From: Pseudooceanicola sp050897975
GTDB lineage: Bacteria; Pseudomonadota; Alphaproteobacteria; Rhodobacterales; Rhodobacteraceae
Direction: 5' to 3'
NCBI RefSeq assembly: GCF_050897975.1
Contig: NZ_JBPAXY010000008.1
Location: forward strand, 186,001-250,000
Length of the DNA: 64,000 nt
Positions 35,359 to 43,969 of the stretch are shown one piece after another. The notes under the pieces are model-generated. The model had not been told where the DNA came from. It searched no databases and saw only the letters and a list, made by a program, of their open reading frames with translations. A program made the position numbers and the translations under genes. Each line of letters begins with the position of its first letter. Position 1 is the stretch's first letter.

Positions 35359-36471
35359 TCAGGCAGAGATGATTTGCAGGTAGGCGTCGAGCGCCGCGCC
35401 GTAGTTCTCTTCGTACCAGTCCGTATCCAGCGCGACCTGCTTGGGCAGGTTTTCCGGGTCCATCGGGTTGTACTTGCGCAGCTCTTCCGGGATCAGGCTG
35501 TCCGCCGCCGGGTTCGACGGGCCATTTCCCATCAATTCAAAGAACTTCGCCTGGCGCTCGGGCTCTTGCGTGCTGGCGATATAGCGCATCGCCGCCTCGG
35601 TGCCGCCCGGGTTGCCCTTGACCACGCCGATGCCGCCCGGGCCGACGATACCGTCATCCCAGACAAAGCTGATGTCGCCCTCGGTGTCCTTGTCCAGCAG
35701 GCTGGCGCGGGTGTTCCAGATCAGCGCCATGGAGACATCGCCGTTCAGCAGCAGCGACTGGCTTTCCGCGCCGCCACCCCAGAAGGCACCGATATGCTCC
35801 TTGAAGCCTTCGATCTTGGCGTGCGCCCGCTCCAGATCCAGCGGATAGAGGTCTTCGCGCGCCACGCCATCGGCCAGCAGCGCCGCTTCCCACATGCCTG
35901 CGCCCCATTTGTACATGGACCGCTTGCCGGGGAATTTCTCGACGTCGAAGAAGTCGGCAATCGAGGTCGGCGGCGTGTCGAACTTCGTCGCGTCATAGGC
36001 GATGACGTAGGAATAGAAGTAGGCAGAGGAAGAATACTCCCAGCCGAAGCCCTCACGCTGCTTGGCGGGGTCGACGATGGCATAGTCGATCGGTTCCATC
36101 ATGCCCTTGCGGCCAAGCGCCTGCGAGGAGAAGGGGTCGGCATCCACCAGGTCCCAGGTCGGGCGGCCGCCCTGCACCTGTGCGGTGATCGCGCCCTCGG
36201 TCGGGCCCGAGCCGTCGTAAAGCACCTGGATGCCGCTTTCGGCGGTGAAGGGGGTGCCGAAGGCCTCGTCCATCGTGTCGAGGGCATCACCGCCCCAGTT
36301 CACGAAGACCAGACGGCCTTCTGCCGCCTGGGCCTTACTGGCGCCCAGGCCCAGGGCTGTGGTGCCCATCAGGGCGGCGAAACCCTGCATCATCTGGCGG
36401 CGCGAGATCTGGCCCTTGGCGGCGCGCTCTTTCAGGATCTCGACAAGGTCTTGCTGGAAGTGGTTGGTCAT
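35359..36471 (-). CDS. ABC transporter substrate-binding protein, PotD/spermidine-putrescine type, Tat-exported
   Basis: A 370-residue binding protein with a twin-arginine signal (SRRQMMQGFAALMGTTALG, cleavage near SKAQAA). The mature part opens LVFVNWGGDALDTMDEAFG, and AYFYSYVIAYD and WNTRAS lie in the ligand domain. It precedes two permeases and the carnitine enzymes, so a quaternary-amine ligand is inferred. The Tat signal implies folding before export, common among Rhodobacterales homologues. Confidence 0.83.
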   Translation of the reverse strand: MTNHFQQDLVEILKERAAKGQISRRQMMQGFAALMGTTALGLGASKAQAAEGRLVFVNWGGDALDTMDEAFGTPFTAESGIQVLYDGSGPTEGAITAQVQGGRPTWDLVDADPFSSQALGRKGMMEPIDYAIVDPAKQREGFGWEYSSSAYFYSYVIAYDATKFDTPPTSIADFFDVEKFPGKRSMYKWGAGMWEAALLADGVAREDLYPLDLERAHAKIEGFKEHIGAFWGGGAESQSLLLNGDVSMALIWNTRASLLDKDTEGDISFVWDDGIVGPGGIGVVKGNPGGTEAAMRYIASTQEPERQAKFFELMGNGPSNPAADSLIPEELRKYNPMDPENLPKQVALDTDWYEENYGAALDAYLQIISA

Positions 36472-36572
36472 TCTCTCACCTGTTGTTTCTGGTTTCCGGG
36501 TCAGTCTTCCCCGGCCCCGGGGCGCGCGGGGGGGGCGCTCCGGGTGGGGGTCTTTCGAAATGGTCGGGGGGA

Positions 36573-37607
36573 TCAGAGGGCGAAACTGTCGCCGGTATCC
36601 CAGGCGATGCGCAGCTCGCTGCCCGGCGCGGGCGGCGGCGCGCCGGTGCCGTTGTCGAGGTAAAGCATCAGCTCTTCACCCGCCCGCGTCTCCAGCAGCA
36701 GCCGCGACTTGGCGCCCAGATAGACGCGGTCGCGCACCTTGGCGGGCAGCTGGTTGCCGTCCCCCTCACCCGCCAGGCGCATGTGTTCAGGACGGATCGC
36801 GACGTGCTGGAAGGCGCCGGCATTGGGCGGCAGTTCCAGCGCGGTGCCGGCGATGCCAGCGGCCGAAGGGTCCAGCGACAGGATGTTGATGTCGCCCAGG
36901 AATTCGGCGGTAAAGCGGTTGGCGGGCCGTTCGTAGACCTCGCCCGGGGTGCCCAGCTGTTGCAGCTTGCCATGGTTGAAGATGGCGATGCGCGAGCTCA
37001 GCGCCAGCGCCTCTTCCTGGTCATGGGTCACGAAGACAAAGGTGGTGCCCAGGTCGCGGTGCAGGCGCCGCAGCTCTTCCTGCATCTGGCCGCGCAGGTT
37101 CTTGTCCAGCGCCGAAAAGGGTTCGTCCAGCAGCAGCACCTTGGGTTCATAGGCCAGGGCCCGCGCCAGGGCGACCCGCTGTTGCTGCCCGCCCGACAGG
37201 GCCCGCGGTTTCTTGGCTTCGTGCCCCGAAAGGCCGACCATCTCGACCATCTGGGCAACGCGGTCCGCGATCTGCGCCTTGCTGCGCTTCTGCACCTTCA
37301 GCGGGAAGGCGATGTTCTCGGCCACCGTCAGGTGGGGAAACAGCGCGTAGCCCTGAAAGACCATGCCAAAGCCACGCTGATTGGCGGACCAGTTGGTCAT
37401 GTCCTGCCCTTCCAGTAGCAGCTCGCCCGAGGTGACATCCTCGTAGCCGCCCAGAAGGGTCAGGAAGGTGGTCTTGCCAGAGCCCGACGGGCCCAGAAGC
37501 GAGAGGAACTCGCCCTCGGCGATTTCCAGGGAAATGTCCTGCAAGGCGTGGAATTTCCCAAACTTTTTTCCGACCGAACGTGCTTCGATCTGCGTTGTGT
37601 TGGCCAC
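36573..37607 (-). CDS. ABC transporter ATP-binding protein, PotA type
   Basis: A 344-residue ATPase: Walker A GPSGSGKTTF, Q-loop MVFQGYALFPHL, signature LSGGQQQRVALARALA, Walker B VLLLDEPFSALD, switch VTHDQEEA. The last 100 residues form a TOBE regulatory domain (HVAIRPEHMRL). The start is uncertain: GTG 37607 has GAGAGG at good spacing, whereas ATG 37625 has its AGGA directly adjacent. First gene of the carnitine operon, downstream of the LysR gene. Confidence 0.85.
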   Translation of the reverse strand: MANTTQIEARSVGKKFGKFHALQDISLEIAEGEFLSLLGPSGSGKTTFLTLLGGYEDVTSGELLLEGQDMTNWSANQRGFGMVFQGYALFPHLTVAENIAFPLKVQKRSKAQIADRVAQMVEMVGLSGHEAKKPRALSGGQQQRVALARALAYEPKVLLLDEPFSALDKNLRGQMQEELRRLHRDLGTTFVFVTHDQEEALALSSRIAIFNHGKLQQLGTPGEVYERPANRFTAEFLGDINILSLDPSAAGIAGTALELPPNAGAFQHVAIRPEHMRLAGEGDGNQLPAKVRDRVYLGAKSRLLLETRAGEELMLYLDNGTGAPPPAPGSELRIAWDTGDSFAL

Positions 37608-37695
37608 AATCGCCTCTCTTTTCATTCCTGTCCGTTATGGGCCGAGGGTGCGAGGCAGAGAGGTGAACTGCAAATGAAACTTATTCAGCCGGGCA

Positions 37696-37710
37696 ACAAA
37701 TGACGTTTGT
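37696..37710. promoter_or_regulatory. Candidate LysR operator before the carnitine ABC/catabolic operon
   Basis: Inverted repeat ACAAA-TGACG-TTTGT in the AT-rich gap between the LysR stop and the ABC ATPase start, about 90 bases upstream of the operon. The LysR gene directly upstream is the natural candidate protein. Five-base arms make this a weak call. Confidence 0.3.
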
Positions 37711-38618
37711 CACGCGGAACTTTCCGGGCGAATGCGGCTCACTTCAAGCCGTGTTTTCAACCAGTTATGGAATTCAACCACGACCGGGTTCGACAGATTT
37801 TCTTCGGGAGTACAAAGGAAATATCCGGTGTCGAAGTGCAAGGATCGGGCAAAGGGACGCATCAACCGGCCCTCGCGCAGGTCCTTGCCCCAGAGCACCG
37901 TATCGCCGATCGCGATTCCCTCGCCCGCCATCACAGCCGTATGGACAATGTTCATATCCGAGTAGCAGACCCCCCGATGGGCGCTTTCCGGCGGCAGGCC
38001 CGACAGGCGCATCCAGTTTTCCCAGTCGGTGAAATCGCTCATGTGCAGCAGGGTGGCGCCCTTCAGGATGCTTGGATCGTTGAAGTTCTTGAAGCGGCTC
38101 AGATAGGCCGGGCTGCACAGCGGGGTGAACTCGACCGACAGAAGCGGCTCGACCGCCACATGGGCCCGGCTGTCATCGCCGAAGGTGATGAAGGTATCGA
38201 CCGCCGGATTGCTGGTATCCGCCATCCGCTGAGAGCTGAGGACGGTCACCACCACATCGGGATGTTCGGCCAGGAAATCACTGATGTGCAGGCACAGCCA
38301 GCCATCGGCGAAACCGGGCGTGGCACTGATGGTCAGCGACCCGGTCAGCCCCTCTTGCGCCACCCGCGCGGTGGAACTGGCGATCATGTTCAGCGCCCGG
38401 CGCACGTCCTCGGCATAGGCGCGGGCGCGCGGCGTGATCTCGGTCCGGTTGCCGCTGCGTTCCAGGATCTTGAACCCCAGGTCGCGTTCCAGCAGGCGCA
38501 ACTGGTGGCTGATGGCGCTGCGGGTGACGTTCAGCTCTGTCGCGGCGCGCCAGAGCGCCCCGTTGCGCGCCACGCTTTCGATGGCCCGCAGGGCCTGGAT
38601 GGACGGATAGCGGTTGAT
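37710..38618 (-). CDS. LysR-family transcriptional regulator of the carnitine locus
   Basis: GcvA-like LysR protein. The helix-turn-helix is IQALRAIESVARNGALWRAA then VTRSAISHQLRLLERDLGFK; the effector domain follows with LTISATPGFADGWLCLHI. An in-frame GTG at 38657 gives 315 residues but lies inside the terminator stem of the upstream operon and has no ribosome site. GGAGGT is instead spaced five bases before an ATC codon (38618) at INRYPSIQALRA, exactly where homologues start. I give that boundary; it would require a non-standard AUC start. It probably activates the 26483-37607 operon. Confidence 0.75.
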   Translation of the reverse strand: MNRYPSIQALRAIESVARNGALWRAATELNVTRSAISHQLRLLERDLGFKILERSGNRTEITPRARAYAEDVRRALNMIASSTARVAQEGLTGSLTISATPGFADGWLCLHISDFLAEHPDVVVTVLSSQRMADTSNPAVDTFITFGDDSRAHVAVEPLLSVEFTPLCSPAYLSRFKNFNDPSILKGATLLHMSDFTDWENWMRLSGLPPESAHRGVCYSDMNIVHTAVMAGEGIAIGDTVLWGKDLREGRLMRPFARSLHFDTGYFLCTPEENLSNPVVVEFHNWLKTRLEVSRIRPESSA

Positions 38619-38650
38619 GGCGGACCTCCGGGAACGGGGGGCGGGAAACG

Positions 38651-38681
38651 AAAACACCCCCGCTGCATATCGCAGCGAGGG
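38651..38681 (-). terminator. Rho-independent terminator of the butyrobetaine hydroxylase operon
   Basis: On the minus strand, CCCTCGCTGC pairs with GCAGCGGGGG (one T-G wobble) around loop GATAT and is followed by TGTTTT. It lies after the class II aldolase stop at 38706 and overlaps the possible GTG start of the LysR gene. Confidence 0.7.
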
Positions 38682-38705
38682 CGCGGGATCGAGAGAGCGG
38701 CGGCG

Positions 38706-39440
38706 TTACAGCGCCGGCAGCTGCGCGGCGAGATAGGCGAAGTGACGGTCCGCCATGCCCGCATAGGCGCGCCAGCCGTCGGCGGTGTTCTGCGCCACCG
38801 CATCCGACAGCACCGCCAGCGGCTGCCCGCTGGAGCGCGCCAGGATCAGGGTCTGGGCCGCCTTCTCGAAGAAATAGAGATCCTCGAAGGCCGCCGCGAC
38901 GGTTTCGCCGACGATGGTGACACCGTGGTTGCCCATGACCAGCACCGATTTGTCGCCCAGGGCCTCGGCCAGGCGCTCGCCCTCTTCCTCGGCATCGGCA
39001 ATGCCGCCGAAGTCGAGGTCATAGGCCGTGTGCCCGTAGAAACGCGCGGTGTTGTTGTCGATGGGCACGACCGTTGGATCCTTCAGGCAGGCCAGCGCGG
39101 TCGCATAGGGCGAATGGGCGTGCAGGATCACCTTCGCCTCGGGCTTTTTGCGGTGCAACGTGCCATGGACGCACCAGGCCGAGGCATCGGGCGCCCCCTG
39201 CCCCTCGATCACCCGACCGTCGCGGGCGTCGATGCGCAGCAGGTCCTGCGGCCGGATCGTCGCGAAATGCTGCCAGCAGGGGTTCAGCAGGAACTCGGCC
39301 CCATCCTCCGAAACGGCGGCGCTGAAATGGTTGCCCACCGACTCGCTCCAGCCCAGCTGGTGACAGATGCGGAAGGCGGCAGAAAGGTCCTGCCGCAGCA
39401 CGGCAGGATCCAGGGTTGCGGGATCAACGGGCGCGTTCAT
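38706..39440 (-). CDS. Class II aldolase/adducin family protein (carnitine locus, copy 2)
   Basis: A 244-residue class II aldolase-fold protein, only distantly similar to the one at 26483. Zinc-ligand segments are VILHAHSPYATAL and MGNHGVTIVG; RICHQLGWSESVGNHFSAAV forms the N-terminal block. Its start overlaps the stop of the hydroxylase gene in ATGA, so the two are co-translated. It may act on a by-product of the hydroxylase or a further intermediate; no known carnitine step calls for it. Confidence 0.78.
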   Translation of the reverse strand: MNAPVDPATLDPAVLRQDLSAAFRICHQLGWSESVGNHFSAAVSEDGAEFLLNPCWQHFATIRPQDLLRIDARDGRVIEGQGAPDASAWCVHGTLHRKKPEAKVILHAHSPYATALACLKDPTVVPIDNNTARFYGHTAYDLDFGGIADAEEEGERLAEALGDKSVLVMGNHGVTIVGETVAAAFEDLYFFEKAAQTLILARSSGQPLAVLSDAVAQNTADGWRAYAGMADRHFAYLAAQLPAL

Positions 39441-40576
39441 GCCTTGAACCGCCCTTCGCTGACCAGCGCCCGATAGGTCGAGCGCATCTCGGCCCGGTCC
39501 ACATAGGTGCCGCGCAGGTAGCGGTCGCCGCTTTCGGCGGTATAGGCGGCACGGCCATGCACGATGCGGTGGTTGTCGAAGACCATGCATTCGCCCGCCT
39601 TCATCAGGAAGGTCATCATGTATTTCTCTTCCTGCAACATCTTCCCGAAACGGCAGAAGGCCGGATACCAGGCGTCCAGCAGGTGCTGATCCAGGTCCGA
39701 GATGTCCAGCATGTGCTGGCTGATCGTCAGCCCCGAAACCTCGCCGTGCTGGTCCAGCTCGATCACCGTCTGACGCGAGCGCATGTCGTAGCTGTCATGT
39801 TCGCAGAAGAAGGGCACCGGCGTTTCGGCCAGCAGGCGGAAACCCTCGGGGTCGCGGTGGCGGAAATCATTGGCCACGGCCACGCCATCGGCATAGAGGC
39901 TTTCGCCCCCGTCCACCGTATTGGCGCGGCAATGCAGGAACTGCACGCCCGGTGCATGTTCCTCGGCGGGGGTGTCGGTGTGCAACTCCAGCGCGGCGGC
40001 GGTATAGGCGGTGTTGGTGGGGTTGATGTGGGTCTTCACGTCGAAATAGGCGCCAAAGAAGGTCGGCCGGATCTGGCCCAGCAGTTCGGCGGTCTCGGTC
40101 AGGCCCGCGTCGCTGTCGGGCATGTCGGTGACGATGGCGAAGCCCTCGACCAGCAGCGCCTCGATCCAGCGGGCGCGGGTCGCGGGGTCGGCCAGCAGCG
40201 CGGGCTGGCTGAAGCGCGGCACGTTCGGGTAGTGATCGCCGAACCAGGCCTGGCGCGGCAGGTCCGCCGGATCGGGGCGACGGCCCGGGGTGGCGTAGCC
40301 TTCCAGCCAGGCCAGCGGGAAGCGGGTCACGTGATCCTCGCCCGTCCAGGTGATCTTCAGCGCATCACCGATCACCTCGGCGCTGGCCGCGACCGGGGCG
40401 GCGTCAAGGTGGAAGATGTCGAAGCTGCGCTCGCGCGTGGCGCTGCTGAAAGAGGTCGGGCAGTTGTCGCGCAGCCAGTAGTAGTTGAAGTAATGCGGCT
40501 GACCGTCCGACAGGACGATCTCCAGCCCCTTGTCCTTCAGAACCGGGGCAGCGACGGGGGAAGTCATAACATTCAT
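39437..40576 (-). CDS. Gamma-butyrobetaine hydroxylase-like 2-oxoglutarate/Fe(II) dioxygenase
   Basis: A 379-residue protein with an N-terminal DUF971-like domain (YFNYYWLRDNC) and a C-terminal TauD/TfdA domain. The iron site is HTDTPAEEHAP (HxD) with the distal His in DNHRIVHGRAAY. It would hydroxylate gamma-butyrobetaine to L-carnitine with O2 and 2-oxoglutarate. The zinc-binding Cys cluster of eukaryotic enzymes is not conserved: only one Cys follows WLRD. Trimethyllysine or another betaine cannot be excluded as substrate. Divergent from a LysR gene. ATG 40576 used; ATG 40567 possible. Confidence 0.8.
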   Translation of the reverse strand: MNVMTSPVAAPVLKDKGLEIVLSDGQPHYFNYYWLRDNCPTSFSSATRERSFDIFHLDAAPVAASAEVIGDALKITWTGEDHVTRFPLAWLEGYATPGRRPDPADLPRQAWFGDHYPNVPRFSQPALLADPATRARWIEALLVEGFAIVTDMPDSDAGLTETAELLGQIRPTFFGAYFDVKTHINPTNTAYTAAALELHTDTPAEEHAPGVQFLHCRANTVDGGESLYADGVAVANDFRHRDPEGFRLLAETPVPFFCEHDSYDMRSRQTVIELDQHGEVSGLTISQHMLDISDLDQHLLDAWYPAFCRFGKMLQEEKYMMTFLMKAGECMVFDNHRIVHGRAAYTAESGDRYLRGTYVDRAEMRSTYRALVSEGRFKA

Positions 40577-40676
40577 CTTTTATCTCAATGCGTTGGAGGG
40601 AGGCAGAGGCGGGTTGGCAAAAGAAGCATCTCACGCCTTCCAAAAGCCGAACAGCCGGATTAGCCTGAAGGTAACT

Positions 40677-40690
40677 TAACCCAGAGGTTA
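40677..40690. promoter_or_regulatory. Inverted repeat between hydroxylase and LysR genes
   Basis: TAACC-CAGA-GGTTA in the divergent gap, immediately before the LysR start and overlapping its AGAGG ribosome site. A bound regulator here could block its own translation initiation region and face the hydroxylase promoter. Short arms; tentative. Confidence 0.3.
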
Positions 40691-40692
40691 TC

Positions 40693-41592
40693 TTGGATCG
40701 CTTTCCGCCCCTGCGTCTGCTGACCACCTTCGAAGCCGTCGCCCGGCATGGGTCCATGCGGTTGGCGGCAGCGCGGCTGAACGTGACCCAGCCCGCCGTC
40801 AGCCAGGCTCTGAAGTCGCTGGAGGCCCATGTGGGCGTGCCGCTGATCGACCGTGCCACGCGGCCCGCCCAGCTGACCGAGGCGGGCGCACTGCTGGCGC
40901 GCGCCCTGCGCGATGGACTGGGCCAGATCGCCGCCGCGCTGGAGGATATCCGCGCCCTCAGCGGTCAGGACGGGGCGCAGGTCACCGTGTCCTGCACCCT
41001 CGGCATGGCCACCTACTGGCTGATGCCCCGCCTGCCCGACTTCTACGCCCGCCACCCCGAGATCACGGTCAACGTGCAGGCCCCCTCTACCGATCTGCCG
41101 CATCTGTCGCCGGGGATCGACATCGCGATCCGCTACGGCACCGGCCGCTGGCACGAGGGCAGCACTTTCAAGCTGTTCGATGAGCGCGTCTGCCCGGTGG
41201 CCGCCCCCGCCCTGCTGGATCGGTTGCAGGCCCAGGGGATCGGCCTGGATCAGGCGCCGCTGATCCATGTGCGCAGCCCCCACAATCAGCACTGGGCCGG
41301 GTGGGAAGATTACCTGAAGGCCCGCGGCATCCAGCGCGCGCGCCTGTCGGGGCAGACCTTCAACAACTACGTCCAGGCCGCCCAGGCGGTGCTGGACGGG
41401 CGCGGCGTGATGCTGGGCTGGCATTCCATCGCCCATGGCGCGGTCCGTGACGGCGCGCTGCGCCAGTGGCCTGATGCAGAAGTCGATCTGGGAACGGCCT
41501 ATTACGTCACCACCAGCACCCGCTGCGCCCACACCGCTCAGACGTTTCTGGATTGGCTCTTGGCCTCGGTCGGCGCCCGGCAGGGAAACTAG
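40693..41592 (+). CDS. LysR-family regulator divergent from the butyrobetaine hydroxylase gene
   Basis: A 299-residue GcvA-type LysR: LLTTFEAVARHGSMRLAAAR, VTQPAVSQALKSLEAHVG, then an effector domain with GIDIAIRYGTGRW. It starts at TTG 40693 with AGAGG six bases upstream. Divergence from the hydroxylase-aldolase operon suggests it controls that operon in response to gamma-butyrobetaine or a downstream metabolite. Confidence 0.82.
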   Translation: MDRFPPLRLLTTFEAVARHGSMRLAAARLNVTQPAVSQALKSLEAHVGVPLIDRATRPAQLTEAGALLARALRDGLGQIAAALEDIRALSGQDGAQVTVSCTLGMATYWLMPRLPDFYARHPEITVNVQAPSTDLPHLSPGIDIAIRYGTGRWHEGSTFKLFDERVCPVAAPALLDRLQAQGIGLDQAPLIHVRSPHNQHWAGWEDYLKARGIQRARLSGQTFNNYVQAAQAVLDGRGVMLGWHSIAHGAVRDGALRQWPDAEVDLGTAYYVTTSTRCAHTAQTFLDWLLASVGARQGN

Positions 41593-42140
41593 GGTCAGGC
41601 GGCATTGATTTTCACTGTGCAACGTGCGTCCCGGCGCGGACAGCGGAACGGTGGCATGGGCGACCTTTCCCCCCGAAGTCGCGGGCAAGTCCCGGGGCGA
41701 TGACAAGCCTGTTCCGAGGGGCGCCTTCATCCATTGCGATGGCTTGCACGGAAAAGACGCCGCCAAGGAACATGAGCCGCCCAAGAGGCTCGACAGCCGG
41801 TGGAAACGTTGCAGCGAGCAGGGCATAGGCGCCGGCGTCCCCGACCAAAGCACCGCAAGACACCGGTCGAATGCCCCTTCAGGACCATCGCCACGCAAGG
41901 CCCTGCCACGCAGAGGGCTAGCACCGATGCAAACGGCGCGACCGCATCGAGATCATGTTGGGCAGGCCCAAGGACCAGCGGCGCGTGGCAACCGTCATCT
42001 CTTGGTGCCCCCCTGACCCTTGCCTTCCGAGGGCCCAAGCAAGATGCAGATTTCGCACGCCCTGCCATGAGGGGGCCCGGACCCGCAGATCAGGGACCCT
42101 ATCGCCCCCGTGACCTGCCCGCCAAGGCCCCGCCCCACGA
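41593..42140. other. 548-base region without a supportable gene
   Basis: No reading frame on either strand shows a ribosome site, family motif or Rhodobacterales-like codon pattern. It may hold a decayed gene, but I recognise nothing in it. Confidence 0.5.
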
Positions 42141-42578
42141 CTACGTGCCAGAAGGCGCCAGGGCCACCGTCAGATGCGGCGTGCCGTCCGACGTGCGACG
42201 CGGGCTGATGCCGTCTTCGCCGATGGTTCCGCGCACCCGGCGGCGCCAGTTCGAGAAGCTGTCGAAGCGCACCGTGTCGACCGGCTCGTCGAAGGCGATC
42301 TCGATCTGGCGATGCCCCGGCGGCCCGGACAGGCTCACGATCCGGCCGCGATAGCTTTGCCCCAGATAGCGCCCGGTCACCCGATCCCCAAGCGCCAGGG
42401 CGGGCGGGGCATTGCCGCGCGTCAACCGCGCATGAAGCGTGTTCCAGTCGCGCGCCCCGTATTGCCGGGCGACCAGTTCGAGAGCCTGGGCGTGGCTGAC
42501 CGCCGTGCCACTGTCCCGCAGCGCCTGGCGCAGGGCCTTGGCCTGGGCCTTCACGGTCTCAAGGGATGGCTGCGTCAT
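42141..42578 (-). CDS. Small glyoxalase-superfamily-annotated protein
   Basis: A 145-residue protein whose N-terminal part (SLETVKAQAKALRQALRDSG, SHAQALELVARQYGARDWNT) is the domain that precedes glyoxalase-type domains in several alphaproteobacterial proteins. Residues 70-145 are beta-rich with no metal site visible. ATG 42578 has AAAGGAGG upstream and overlaps the MATE stop in ATGA, so it is co-translated with the exporter. Function unknown. Confidence 0.65.
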   Translation of the reverse strand: MTQPSLETVKAQAKALRQALRDSGTAVSHAQALELVARQYGARDWNTLHARLTRGNAPPALALGDRVTGRYLGQSYRGRIVSLSGPPGHRQIEIAFDEPVDTVRFDSFSNWRRRVRGTIGEDGISPRRTSDGTPHLTVALAPSGT

Positions 42579-43969
42579 GCCCCCTCCTCCTTTGCATCGA
42601 ACCCGACCGGGACCGGGGCGACCGAAGGCCACCCGATCAGCATAGCAAGTGTCAGCAGCAGCAGCGAGGCATCGGCGACGGGAAAGGCCAGCCACAGCCC
42701 CTCGGGCCCGACCACCGCCGCGCCGCCCAGGACCAGCCCGGGCGTCAGCAGCCAGGGTTTCACCAGCGTCAGCACGGCGGTGCGCAGCGGCGCCCCCAGG
42801 GCCTGGTAATGCATCGCCAGAACGAGGATCGGACCGCTGAAGGCGTAAAGCGCCGTCATCGGGCGCAGGATCGTGGCGGTGGCGGCGATGACCCCAGCGT
42901 CGTCCGAGAAAAGCGCCCCCAGCCAGCGCCCCGCGCAAAGCCCCAGCAAAGAGACGGCCAGCCCCCAGAGGAAGGCGCCGCCCACGGCCAGGCGCAGCGC
43001 GGCCCGGGCCCGATCCATCCGACCGGCCCCGGCATTGTGGCCGGTGATGCTCTGCGTGGTCAGCGCCATTGCCATCAACGGCAGGAAGGCCAGGCCCAGC
43101 AGGCGGGTCACCACCCCATAGGCCGCCACCTGGGGGCCAGCACCGGGCACGGCCCGCAGGGCCAGCAGGACGGTGCCCGCGACCAGCGCCATGCCCGCAA
43201 AGCTGAGCGACAGCGGCAGGCCCAGTGCCAGGATCCGCCCCCAGCCCCCATGCCAGGGGTGGCGGTGCAACGCCGCCAGCGGCAGCAACTCGGGGTCGGT
43301 CGCCCGCAGCGCCACAGCCAGGGCCAGACCCAGCCCCTGGGCCGTCACCGTGCCGAAGGCCGACCCGATCACGCCGAGATCCAGAAGCACGATAGCGCCA
43401 TAGTTCGCGGCAAGGTTCACCAGGTTGACCAGCACCGACAGCAGGGCGATCTGCCCGGCCCGGCCCTCGTTGCGCAGGGCATCGGACTGCACCCCCAGGG
43501 CAAACTGCACCGGCGCCCCCAGGATCAGGATCAGCAGATAGTCCGCCGCCAGGCGTGCCACCACCGGATCCCCCGCCGAAAGCGCGCCGACCACCGCCGG
43601 GCCAAAGGCCAGCGCCGCGCCAAGCAGCCCGACACTGAGCGCGACCGCCAGCCCATGGGCCGAGGCGAAGGTGCCTGCCGCCGCCGCGCGGGCGCCGCGG
43701 CCCAGCTGGCGGGCCAGAAAGCTGGACATGCCGCCGCCGATCAGCGCGGTCAGGGCGGTCAGCAGCATGACCACCGGAAAGGCCGCGCTGACGGCGGCCA
43801 GCCCGTCGACCCCGACGAAACGGCCGACGAAGACGCCGTCGACCACACTCAGCAGGCCGCCCATGGACAGCACGATGGCCATCGGCAGGGCGTTGGACAG
43901 CACCAGGCGCCAGACGGGCCGGGTCAGAAAGGGATTGTCACAGGGGACAGGGGCGTGTCGGACGGACAT
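42575..43969 (-). CDS. MATE-family efflux transporter
   Basis: A 464-residue membrane protein with twelve predicted helices in two related halves; the opening LVLSNALPMAIVLSMGGLL, GGGMSSFLARQLGRG and GVQSDALRNEGRAGQ are MATE-like. It would export cationic compounds using a Na+ or H+ gradient. First gene of a two-gene unit with the small protein downstream. ATG 43969 follows AGGAGTGAGCG. Confidence 0.83.
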   Translation of the reverse strand: MSVRHAPVPCDNPFLTRPVWRLVLSNALPMAIVLSMGGLLSVVDGVFVGRFVGVDGLAAVSAAFPVVMLLTALTALIGGGMSSFLARQLGRGARAAAAGTFASAHGLAVALSVGLLGAALAFGPAVVGALSAGDPVVARLAADYLLILILGAPVQFALGVQSDALRNEGRAGQIALLSVLVNLVNLAANYGAIVLLDLGVIGSAFGTVTAQGLGLALAVALRATDPELLPLAALHRHPWHGGWGRILALGLPLSLSFAGMALVAGTVLLALRAVPGAGPQVAAYGVVTRLLGLAFLPLMAMALTTQSITGHNAGAGRMDRARAALRLAVGGAFLWGLAVSLLGLCAGRWLGALFSDDAGVIAATATILRPMTALYAFSGPILVLAMHYQALGAPLRTAVLTLVKPWLLTPGLVLGGAAVVGPEGLWLAFPVADASLLLLTLAMLIGWPSVAPVPVGFDAKEEGA

